64,000 nt of DNA, taken from contig NC_133122.1 in assembly GCF_033568475.1 (NCBI RefSeq), forward strand, positions 144,722,861 to 144,786,860. The letters are read 5' to 3'. This document shows positions 9,437 through 25,387 of this stretch, piece by piece. Position 1 is the first letter of the stretch; every line of letters starts with the position of its first letter. The position numbers and the translations under genes were made by a program. A model generated the notes under the pieces. The model saw nothing but the letters and a program-made list of their open reading frames with translations. It was not told the origin of the DNA and did not search any database. The DNA is from Henckelia pumila (lineage: Eukaryota; Streptophyta; Magnoliopsida; Lamiales; Gesneriaceae).

Positions 9437-11034
9437 AATTAAAAAAAAAACATTTTTGGAACAAAAAAAGTTAGAGAATTAGATGAAACTTATGTTTGGA
9501 TTGGAGAGTGATTTCCAGGTTGCCCTTCTTTTTTTCTCACATATTGCTTACACTCGATTCTTTTTTTTTGTTAATTGGCACTCTTGCTATAGTGTGTGTA
9601 TATATATATTTGAAAATTAGAAAAAATTATCATTTGACGAGTTTGTGGAAAATTTTGATTATCTTTTGAAATATCTTATTGTTTAGGACAGTACTTGCAC
9701 CAAATCACAAAAAAACAAAAGAAGAATATTCAAATTGGACGACAAACCGCGTAGAGCAAGCAACTAAATGACTAATACGATAAAAACAAGTTAGAACTTA
9801 GAATATTCAAATATCATTTTCGAACATGAGAAAAATTAGTCATATACTACATGAGTTTAGCTTAGAAAATTCAATGTTTTTATTTAGGGAAATAGGTCGG
9901 TGTCATAATCTGACAATTTATTTACTTTTTTTAAAAATACTCAATTCCTTTAAACCTCTTATAAAAAATAGATTTGGTCTCCCTTAGTTACACCAAATTA
10001 AATTTATTTTTGTAACTATACTTTTAAGTTTCAATCGAATATTCAAAATGTATGTAGACTCTAATTTTATTAATTAAAATAAAATGTAAATATATTATAT
10101 AGCATTACACACATCCATTTACTCAATCCGTTAATTATATATGAAGTGTGAGATACTCGGTGCTCTGGATCATAACATCGATTAAAACTTACAAAAATAC
10201 AAATAGTAATTTAGAAATGTAATTATATTTTTGTAGGATTTCGAGAGAGCGTTGAAATAATTTATTGATCTCATGATGAAATATATATACATACAAAGAA
10301 TATGCAAGACTATCAATCAAGATAAGTATAGAATAACAACATAAGAGCTCCGATAAACAACCATATATACAAGAAAAAGATAATAACAAGAAATGTATAA
10401 AATAAAATAAAATAAAATCCTAGCAAATCAACACAGATCATTGTATTAAAAATAGTAAAATACCATAAAACCTATTTTCCCATAACTATAATATTACATC
10501 AACGCTTAAAAATGTATATAATATGATTTCATATTTATTTTCCTTCATAAAATCACATCATGTGTAGGCAATAAACAAAAATTATATTCGAAGTTTACAC
10601 AATGCACAACTATATATATATACATGAGTTTTCATACAACACACACTAATGTGTGGAGAATTTTCGTAAGTAACTAAAATTTAATTTTGTAAAAAATAAA
10701 TTTTAATAATCATCCACAAAAAAATTACGCCCCAAAATTATACATACACACAAATATTGGAACGTAGAATTTGAGTATTAAAATTTCAACAACGATACGT
10801 GGCAGATATTTTGATTGGCTCTCAATAAGTCTTTGGGTGATAGGTGGAACAATTACAACACAGGACGGGAGCAGACAGTAAACCGCCACAAAATTGAGAG
10901 AGACACAACGAATTCGCAAATCTAATTAAATACTACGCCGAATCAACCTCCCAACTTCCGAGCATTCCGAAAATTTTGTTTTTCAGCTATAAATTCCTCG
11001 TTTTTCGTGCGAAAACATTGATTGGGCGGTGGAG
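9437..11034. other. Intergenic and upstream region of ethanolamine kinase gene
   Basis: Very AT-rich sequence with no credible coding frame. The last ~150 bases become less AT-rich and should hold the promoter and 5' leader of the kinase gene starting at 11035. I could not fix a TATA box with confidence. Confidence 0.4.
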
Positions 11035-16512
<5,478 letters not shown>

Positions 16513-17321
16513 AATTCAGTATGAGGCTTTTGATGCTTTGTTGTTGTGCTTTCTGTTATAATCCTATGTTTGTTGCCTTGTGTTGTACAACCAATAATGT
16601 TCCATTTCGTAAGACTATATTTAACACACGACTTCCTTTACAGTAATAGAAAATGTTTATTATCTGCAATTTTGCTTCAAAAGATTGTTGTAGAGATTGT
16701 TTGGTTCCTCCAGTAGCAATAGCTTTGTTTGGTCCAAGGTCTTTTTCCACTTGTGTACGATCCATTTTCTATTATTCCAGTTTCCTTATATTGGAAATCG
16801 ACAGAAAAAAAATCGACAACACTACAAAAGTGTAATTCTACAAATTAATCTCGGAACGCATTAGTGAAATATTTGACTTTTTCAACAGTTTCACCAAATT
16901 TCGAATATCAACAAAATTCTTCAAAATGAGAAAGATAGCAGACTATTTTTCTCCCCTCAATTAAAGAAACCACCGGAAACAAGATTGCTAGTGAATTGAG
17001 AAAAACTTATGTCTGAGCAATTAACTTTTCATCACCCACACTCTTGCACTCCTGCTCGCAATTGGCATTCAGGAATACTGATTGAGCAAAATTATTCATA
17101 TAATATTAGATAATTTTAAGAATTTTACAACAGATGCCCGCGCTCTTAATCTTAAGACATGTAAAAGAAAGTATTGTGTGATATCAAACGATAACCGAGC
17201 ATAACAGTTTAACCTATCTACCAAAAAGAAATCTTACACTTCAAGCGCCATCCCCATTACCTTTAGCTCGTCTCCTTGGTACGTGAATACAAAAGACGTA
17301 GGAACACGCTATACATACCTC
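16513..17321. other. Convergent intergenic region with 3' ends of two genes
   Basis: About 800 bases between the kinase stop (+) and the F-box stop (-). It should hold both 3' untranslated regions and poly(A) sites. No coding sequence is seen. Confidence 0.5.
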
Positions 17322-20000
17322 TCAAGCTTGAAGAACTTGACAATGAACTATGCGATTTTTTAGTCGATTTCTACCAGCAAGATTGGACAAAAAATTGGTG
17401 ACCAAAGTTTTCAAATGTCCTTTCCCAGAAATAGTCTCCCATAAATGCTCAGCAGTAGCTGCCTGACCATGATCAGATTTTAAAACATCAACCAGAGTAA
17501 TACTCATGTTATTTCGGATAATGCACAATTTCCCATTAAGAGGAAGGAGAGCAGCAGCCTCTAAGGCCTTTGAGCTGCCCAAATGCATTTTACTATCAAC
17601 ATGCTTGGCCCACGAACCCGTTGTTTTATCATACAATCTAAGTCTGCAGCCATCTTTGCAATCTAAAGCATAGAGATGCCCATCAATTGTGGTGCTAGGA
17701 TTCCTCCAACCTGAGACCATTCCATCATAGACTGGGTACCAACTATCAGTTTCAGGTTCGTAAACCTCACTAAGAACTTGCCGGTGAGAACCAAGACCTT
17801 TCAAGAACCATTTCCCTTCATAAACAACTCCTATAAAAGGCACCATTGCTGTGCTCATATCAGAAATGAAAGACCATCTATTCTTGTTGGGATCATAAAC
17901 CTCAGCAGATCTTAGAGACCGGTGAACCCCCTCATTCTCCCCACCAGCTACATACAACCGATTGTTTATGACACAACTGCCAAAGAAATGTCGCCTCCGA
18001 AGCATGTCGGGGGCACGATGCCATTTATTAGTCCTAGCACTGAAAAAGACGACTCTCCTCATGCAACCTTTCACTGGATCTTTCCCGCCAAACAAATAAA
18101 GGTGACAACCGCTAAGTACAGCACATCCAAAATCAAGCGCTTCAGAATACTCTTTGGGCACAGGAGGGAGTGGCTGCCATAGCTGATATGTTGGGTCAAA
18201 GGCGAGCCATGATATTTTCCCATCTTTATCTCTTTTCAACACGTAAATCCACTCCTCTGAAATTCCAAGATTTTTCCGAAGCGAGTAAAAGAAATTTCCA
18301 GCCAGAAGGCGATACCATCTTTTGCAAACTAGACGAAGTTTGCAATGCTCAATTCTCGGGACACGGATTAAGCAAGCAATAGCAAGATCATCTGGAAGAC
18401 CAGGTAGTAGAGGGGATTGACTCCTATTTCGGTCACGTGGTGGCTTCTGTCTGGAGGGGTGAATAGAATGTTTAATGTCAGGCCGGAGACAGAGCTTTGT
18501 TCCTGGCACATACTTTTTAGCCCCGACAACTGTTTTGAGACCTGCGTCTACTCTACAGAGGCAAGCTGTTGTATCTACCTGCAACAAAAATTATTGTTTA
18601 TTGGTTAAACGCCACCAAAAATAATCCAAGGTGGTTTAGGTCGCCAGGACATTGAATGCATCAATAAATCATTCTCTAACTATTGGCCTGGACTAATAAA
18701 GGTTGTCACCCGATTAATAAGAACTAAACAGAGTTTTTCAAAACCTCTGCCCACCATTGTCCAGATCGCAACCAGGGGCATGGTTGAGTTTTCTCTCATA
18801 TGATTCATAAAAATCAGCCCATTCTTTTCTTTCCACAACTCCATATTGTTTGCTCTCCCATACTTATGTTACTCTTCAGATGTGGGATGATTTTTTTTTA
18901 AAAAAAAAAACAATTGATGTAATTCAAACTGTAAGCAAAAGTTTTTAAAAAATCCATAAGCGCACACCTCTGGCTTATGCATCACAATTCCTCACCTAGG
19001 AAAAGGTAAATGGTAAAAATGTAGGGACCGCATCCTCCCCTCCCACCATAAGGATAGAATTATAGTTTTAAGCATTTTACCAATTAAATTTAAATCAGCG
19101 ATAAAAGCAAACAAAATAGGGTAAATAGAAAGGTCAAAAGTGTAGAAGGTTGGCAACAAATGAGATTTGATTGCTTTTGCTTTTGGATATGGCTGGACTA
19201 GGGACTGAGGAAGTCATGTCCCAAATGTGAGAAAGTTAAAATCTGGCACTCTTACAAGATGCTCATACTGTTATTCCGTCAACTGTTGTCCCAGCACCGA
19301 TGTTCATAGTTGTTAGAGCTAGAGAAGTTGCATAATAAAACCTTTACAAGCTCAAACTCTCTATTGCTCTTCTTAAGAAATAATATTATACAGTTTTAAA
19401 TAGTCAATTCTATGAATAAGTTAGTATCCACAAGAGCTAAAAAACTAATATAAATTTTAACAAGAAGGTCCTCGGTCCTCTGGAAAATCACAATTTCCAG
19501 TCACAATGTCACATCCTTGGAGAGCCTTGCGTACTACAATATTCACATCCAAAAACCTTTCTAAAACTTATATAATGGATGTGGATTATTACATATGCAC
19601 ATTTATATTTACATGAATAATTTTTTTTTTAACAAAGAAGGAAAAGTGAACAATTAAGAGGATGATTTCCATAATTCCATTCCCGTACAAGTAACTAATC
19701 TAGCCTCAAGCAAAGGACGCACAAATCCCAGAGCCAATCATTATTATGGTGTCAATGAAATTCCCATAGGTAAGCATGCTGATCTCTATCTGTAAATGTT
19801 AAAGGACAACATTCGCAGAAGATGACGAATTTGGCATGCGAATACTCCAAGCAAACACGCAACCTCTAGATTCAAAACTCAAAAACATTACAATCAACAA
19901 AAACTTCAAAAAGACGAACATTATGAAAAAAACAATCAGATTTGGTAACTGCAGAAATTTACAATATGTTTACCAGGGGAGGCTGGATCACCCTATCCAT
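17322..20000 (-). CDS. F-box/kelch-repeat protein, At1g55270-like, 2 coding exons
   Basis: Coding exons are 19974-20000 (nine residues, MDRVIQPPL) and 17322-18578, giving 427 residues. An in-frame TGA just upstream of the first ATG fixes the start. The F-box lies at about residues 66-106 (LPGLPDDLAIACLIRVP, then LRLVCKRWYRL); it would bind SKP1 in an SCF ubiquitin ligase. Kelch repeats follow at about 150-350, with GG and Y/W marks such as YLFGGKDP, YVAGGENEG and SAEVYDPNKNRW, forming a beta-propeller for substrate binding. The C-terminus HCQVLQA is identical to the Arabidopsis homologue as I remember it. The substrate is not known to me. The 1395-base intron separates a tiny first coding exon from the rest. 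No breaks are seen. Confidence 0.9.
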
Positions 20001-20010
20001 TTGTGGAAAC

Positions 20011-20052
20011 TCAACCCATCAGGAATTGAAAAATCATCCAACTTAATAACAT
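20011..20052 (-). other. Upstream ORF (13 codons) in leader of F-box/kelch gene
   Basis: On the minus strand an ATG at 20052 opens 13 codons (MLLSWMIFQFLMG) that end in TGA 10 bases before the main ATG at 20000. It sits in the same exon as the main start, so it would be in the mRNA leader. Such a close upstream ORF could lower or regulate translation of the F-box protein. Its peptide is hydrophobic. Conservation is unknown. Confidence 0.5.
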
Positions 20053-20412
20053 TTGTTTCTTAATAGCTCGATTGACTATCTAAACTGGTCACTTCAAATT
20101 CAAATCCTGCAACCGATACAACCTACAACAAGAATGCCGACCAAAATCGTATCTTTCATTGTCAATCTACAAACAGAATCTATCTAATCAAACAACGGTA
20201 GATGCAAACAAAGATTCTTACTTCAGTTACACCAAGCAGCGATTCAGTAACCCCAAGAAAACAAATATCAACTGCAAGTATAGATTAAAGCTAACAAAAC
20301 CCATGTGCAAAATCAAAAACCCACATGGCGTAACCTCACAAAATGAATTGCCATAGTACCAATGAAGAAAAGAAAATGGGAAACACCACAAACTGTGTTA
20401 TCCTACAAAAGG

Positions 20413-20580
20413 AAACCCTAAAAGCCCAAAATGCGAGACAGCAGGACAAATGGTGGGAGAAAAAGAAAAGCACTGAACTAAGACTAAGACACCAAAATTC
20501 CTCAATCAAATCTCCACAGTAAAATTTACGCTCTTCCCCGATTTCACACCATTAACACCTTCAGTGGAAAACTGGGCCCA
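20413..20580 (-). promoter_or_regulatory. Telo-box and site II-like element near F-box gene promoter
   Basis: AAACCCTAA (telo-box) is at 20413-20421 and TGGGCCCA (site II-like) is at 20573-20580, 400-580 bases upstream of the F-box start codon. In plants these two motifs often occur together near the transcription start of housekeeping genes. The region 20001-20600 probably holds the leader exon(s) and promoter. Confidence 0.45.
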
Positions 20581-21603
20581 TTCAAAACAAGCAGAGAGTG
20601 TTTGCGCGTGTGTGTGTGGGCGTGATCTGTCAACAGTGGCAATGGGCGAAATCCAGCACAAATTAATTATCTCAAGCATTCTTCACTCTTCACATTTCCC
20701 AAACAATATTATACTCTCCCCTTCCTATCCTATACAATTTCTTGTTTTTTTTCTTAGGATTGTATCAAATATATGTCGAATTTTCACATTTTGCATCCAT
20801 TTTTAAATGAATACACGTGTGATTATATTTTAAATAAAAATAAAATAAGAAGTATGTGTGTAATTTAAAAATCAAAAATATTTGAGATAAACGAAAAAAA
20901 CGGTCTTTGCGTATCTATTTACAAGTTAATATTTTCTCATTTTTTCAATTTCTCGAAATTTATTATATATAATATACTTCCTAAAATATTATCACATATA
21001 AAATTAATAAAAAAAATTTAATTTCATATCATTTTAATATGTTTCTTATTTTTTTATGTCCGAAAATACTATGTAGTTTTTTTCCTTAAATTTTGAAATA
21101 CACAACTTGATTTATGTGATATGGGGACACGATATATTTATCACATGACATTAAAGTAAGATCAAATACATTTCAATATTGTACTTCTATTTTATTTTCA
21201 AATATATATATTTGTTTAGAAAATTATACTATTAGAAAACTTAAATTAAGATCAAGTACATATCGATAAATCAAGAAATATATATATATATATATAATAG
21301 TTTTTTGTGAAAATGAAAGCAAAAAATACTTACGGATTCCGTCCTGATTATATGTCATTTTTTTTTCAATTAGATTAAGAAAACCCATTCAAAAAACAAA
21401 TTAGACAGGAGCTTCATATGTTTAAGTAACTCTATTTAATTCATTTTTAAAATAAAATTGTACAAAACAGAGTTAATATGGATATACTGATAAAATAATA
21501 GAAAAATATTGTTAAATATAGTATAAATCTTTATATGTTGGACAAACAAAAGAAACAAGGTCTATATAATTAAGACAATGATAATAAATTTTTTTAATTG
21601 TTG

Positions 21604-21607
<4 letters not shown>

Positions 21608-21662
<55 letters not shown>
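21608..21662. repeat. (TTA)n microsatellite
   Basis: About 18 uninterrupted TTA units, seen directly. Confidence 0.95.
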
Positions 21663-21663
<1 letters not shown>

Positions 21664-21842
21664 TTTGATTCTTTTTTTTTAAAGACTACGTGAAGTCGTG
21701 AAGTTTGGGAACGTATAAAGCATGGCACCGTAACGTCAAAGACACTTATTGGATGGTGCCAAAATCCAACAAAAACAAAATGTTGGATGAAGACTATTTA
21801 ATTTGATTCTATTATTTTCGAGATTTAATTTAATTTAAAATA

Positions 21843-21866
21843 ATGATGATGATGATGATGATGATG
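21843..21866. repeat. (ATG)n microsatellite
   Basis: Eight uninterrupted ATG units. Confidence 0.9.
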
Positions 21867-21915
21867 TAGTAACCAACATCATCTATATACACAAATTTTA
21901 GGATAACTGAAATTA

Positions 21916-21918
<3 letters not shown>

Positions 21919-21948
<30 letters not shown>
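21919..21948. repeat. (AT)n microsatellite
   Basis: About 15 AT units. Confidence 0.9.
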
Positions 21949-21950
<2 letters not shown>

Positions 21951-22066
21951 CTAGTTTATTTTTATATTTCAATTTATCATATAATTTCACGAACCAGACA
22001 CTGACTAATCACTTCAATCCATTCAAGTGTGACCATCATGAGAAAATGAGTTTGATTGGGGTGAGA

Positions 22067-22160
22067 CTATGCTGCACCTGGAGATCTTCTCCAGGTGCAG
22101 CATAGCCCTTGGATCAATAGGGCCCGCATGATAACATGTGGGCCCTTCCTTGATCCAAGG
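22067..22160. repeat. Two adjacent palindromes (foldback sequence)
   Basis: The first (22067-22105) has perfect 18-base arms beginning CTATGCTGCACCTGGAGA around a 3-base loop. The second (22107-22160) has arms of about 25 bases (CCTTGGATCAA...GGGCCC) with a few mismatches around a 4-base centre. They lie one base apart. They look like parts of a foldback/MITE element; RNA from here would form two strong hairpins. Confidence 0.8.
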
Positions 22161-22359
22161 ACTTAGATAAATTAATATTAATTGTTAAATTTATAAGCTT
22201 CAATATTTCCATGAATAGCCTTACATTATACTTCCAACATAATTTCTTTTTTATTCTTAAACATGTAAATAGACAAAGATTCAAAACATTAATGTGGGGT
22301 CTACTGCTCCATAATTCCAACAACTATGCCTTTAAAGGGTAGGTTAGATCATACCCTAT

Positions 22360-22600
22360 GACACCGTTTGGTTTGAGTGATAGGATAAGTAATCCAAAGA
22401 TAAGTAATATAATGTAAATTAAAAATAAATAAAAATATAGTTAATACATTATTTGATTTGAGGGATAGATTATAATTTATTTGATTTAATTGATGTAAAA
22501 TTATTAATTAATAAATAGATAAATAATATGACAAAAATAAGACAAAATTAATTGGGATAAGTTATACATAGAGTAATAATACATCAAACCAAACAACGTC
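22360..22600. mobile_element. MITE, family A copy 1 (PIF/Harbinger-like)
   Basis: Inverted ends GACACCGTTTGGTTTGA and, from the other side, GACGTTGTTTGGTTTGA enclose about 240 bases of AT-rich non-coding DNA. Internal blocks (a run around AATAGATAAATAATATG) match, in reverse, the element at 47015-47410, so the two are one family. ACCGTTTGG-type ends suggest PIF/Harbinger MITEs; the target duplication is unclear. Confidence 0.55.
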
Positions 22601-22758
22601 TATTAGGGTATTATCCCATGGGGTAGGTGTCAATCACTGGTTGGTTCAAATTATGTGGGTCCCATTGAATTATAGGAGACTCACATGATTTGAACAAATA
22701 AAATACATACATCTGTCTCATGAGATAGTTTGAAATTTTCACCTTTAAAGTTAGAGAC

Positions 22759-22761
<3 letters not shown>

Positions 22762-22800
<39 letters not shown>
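22762..22800. repeat. (AT)n microsatellite
   Basis: About 19 AT units. Confidence 0.9.
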
Positions 22801-22803
<3 letters not shown>

Positions 22804-23369
22804 ACGATATTCAACAATTTATAATAATTATGCTTCAAAATATTGCCGTTTTGGTTGATAATAAATAAATAAATAAATAATAGTCTACAAATAGATTTAG
22901 TATGAGTTCTTTGCATTAGCATCTCATGTGTTTAATGCATTTATCAGTTACCTCATTTACATTTTATAATTTTTACACTTGATAAATAGACAAATGTTAT
23001 AAACACTAGATATTAGAGAAGTGAATGCAAAAAAAATCCGATTTAATATACTTTTGAGATAAAATTTAAACTTAAAAATATCCTTTAAAATAAATAAATA
23101 AATAAAGATGCAGCGGTAGCATGGATCTATGGTCAATCCTAATGGTTGAAAATGAAGTTCGGATTGTAACTGGGAAAAGCAAGACTCCGGACTGCCTAAG
23201 ATATCTCAGTCAACTCTCTATAACTTTAATAAAAGTCTAACATGCGGATAAAAATTTTGAACAAGAAAACATATGATTATAATTAAATTTTTTGATTTCA
23301 TGGAACTTAAAATTATAGAACAATGATTATGATTATGCATAGCATAAAACACAAGTTAGCATGTATTTT
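22801..23369. other. Intergenic, no gene seen
   Basis: AT-rich DNA with short AATA/AAAT runs (22860-22880, 23088-23105) and no credible coding frame. Confidence 0.4.
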
Positions 23370-23377
23370 ACCGAGAT

Positions 23378-24568
23378 AAGGGAGAATGCAGCGTATGGCC
23401 ATGGAGGGCCACGGCCCCCCAATTTTTTTTTAAAATGGTGTGTGTATATATATTATTAAATAGTTAGGAGTCCTTCGATCCTACGGAGGGGTTAATACCC
23501 AGATTCCTTCGACCCTACCCATGGGATAATACCCTATAGGTGGTGTGGAAGCACATGATTGGTCTAATCATGTGGGAGCTACATAAAATTATGTGAGACC
23601 CACATAATTAAACTAATCAAAACACTCCACACCATCCATGAGGTAATACCCCATGGGTAGGTTCGAAATTTTCGTAATATCACCTCTGTATTTGGATGGC
23701 CCGGATTGGCCAATTTCCATCCGACCCCCATAATTTTCATGTGGAGCCCGAATGAAAATTGTGTTTCGGCCGATGCGGGCCCTCCATTTGCAGAGGGGTA
23801 TTACCCCCTCTGCAGGGTCAAATGACCCGTAACTTAGATGGTAAGGTATTTGGTTAGGTCCAAAGGTGCATTCTTCAATATCTTTCATCATCATTATTAA
23901 TTTTAAGTTTGTTTTAAAATTTTTATTTATTTATCTATTTTTGAGTTTGTTTTAAATTTTTATTTTATATATCTATGTTGGATTAGTAGACGTCGATTTC
24001 ATTATTAATTTTAAGTTTGTTTTAAAATTTTTATTTATTTATCTATTTTTGAATTTGTTTTAAATTTTTATTTTATATATGTTGGATTTTGCAGACGTCG
24101 ATTTCAATATTTATTTTTCTGAGCTAAAAATGGGTTTTTGTTAAGATGATTGATTTTTTTTTTGTTTTTTATAATGTATTACCATTAAACGGAGAAATAT
24201 CATATGAAACTAAAACCTTAATTTTTAAATTTTATTTCACTCATTTTTTTCTTATTGAAAAATATCTAAAAAAATGAATTTTTGCTCCAGTATCGTGATA
24301 TTTTGATATTTTATTGTGAGATTTTTCATTTAATGTATTATAAGATTTGATAAATAAAAATTTTTGTATTGAATTTTTTATGGTGTAGAAATTTTTTTAC
24401 AATTTTTGTTGTAACTTTAGCATTACTAAACAAAATTAGTAGTAACAAATACTTTCTAAATCTTAAATATGTTGTCATTAATATACGGTCTTTGTCGACA
24501 CTTGACAACACCAACTATCATAACATAATATGCGGCCTCCCCAAACATTAAATCCTAGATCCGCCCTG
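23378..24568. mobile_element. Non-autonomous hAT-like DNA transposon with 8-bp target duplication
   Basis: The sequence ACCGAGAT occurs directly on both sides (23370-23377 and 24569-24576), an 8-bp target duplication as made by hAT elements. The ends are AAGGGAGAATGCAG on the left and, reading inward, CAGGGCGGATCTAG on the right. They agree in part and recall the CAGGG-type ends of plant hAT elements. The body is about 1.19 kb with no transposase frame, so it must have been moved by another copy's enzyme. It carries a nested foldback at 23509-23666. Confidence 0.7.
23509..23666. repeat. Foldback with 42-base arms inside the hAT element
   Basis: Arms 23509-23550 and 23625-23666 are inverted copies at roughly 80-85% (core CTACCCATGGG), enclosing about 74 bases that contain ATGATT/AATCAT pairs. 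The same ATGGGGTA / GTATTATCCC words appear at 22604-22625, so it belongs to a small local repeat family. Confidence 0.65.
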
Positions 24569-24576
24569 ACCGAGAT

Positions 24577-25387
24577 TATTTTTTTGTTCATCCAATATCA
24601 TTAGATCACGTGAGTCCATTACATATAATAGAAATTGACCCAACGTGTCCACGATGAAAAACTACAAAGAGAAACACGATAGATTGTGTTGGAAATGCAT
24701 AAATTCGAAAATATGGCCTTAAAAACTTCGCAACAATTTACATGACATCTGAATGATAACTGTCATAAGTTCACAAGAACAAAACTGGTTTCATATAAAA
24801 AGAGTTCATTAATCGAACTTGCAAGCCAAAGTCATGATTCGAGTATTTAATCGACCCAATCTGAAGAACTCGTGCGACAACTCACAGAGCCGAGCTCGGT
24901 GGTTCGTGCTCAAGTCCATTACTACTCCAGGCCTCGAGCCTGTGGAATTTCAAGAACTCAAATCAAGGACCATAAGGTCGAAACCTGTATTCTACAAAGC
25001 AGACCACCGAAGGTTGGATAGTTTACTAAATGTGCCAGTGCCCTTCTGCAAATGATAGACTGAACTCAAGGAAGAAGAAAAACTCTGTCGCCTATTCAAA
25101 GAAAGTATATCTGCTGCTTTACATGATTATACTGTGTTAAAAACAAACAAACAAACAAACAAAATCAACCTAAATCCACACCTACACTTCCAGCAATGAA
25201 CAATGGAAGTAAGATTTTTCATGAACCGAAACACGGAACTGTAATTCCAAGAAATAAAAGACACGGCTTCAACCGCCTTGGGTTCTTGAAACAGAGTTGC
25301 GACGTTTCAGCGGTAATTTGGACACATCTCCTTCAACTATGCTGGTAGAGATATAGAGAGATACACCAGAATGAATACCAATGACTT
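24577..25387. other. Intergenic and 3' region of the membrane-protein gene
   Basis: No gene recognised. It should include the 3' untranslated part of the gene ending at 25388. An (AAAC)n run lies near 25139-25163. Confidence 0.4.

Larger units (their letters stand above)
20640..22066. other. AT-rich intergenic region
   Basis: No credible gene. It holds three microsatellites (listed separately) and otherwise low-complexity A/T sequence. Confidence 0.5.

Noticed and set aside
22611-22922. Minus-strand ORF with an (Ile-Tyr)n run
   Set aside because: It is produced by the (AT)n microsatellite, not by a gene.
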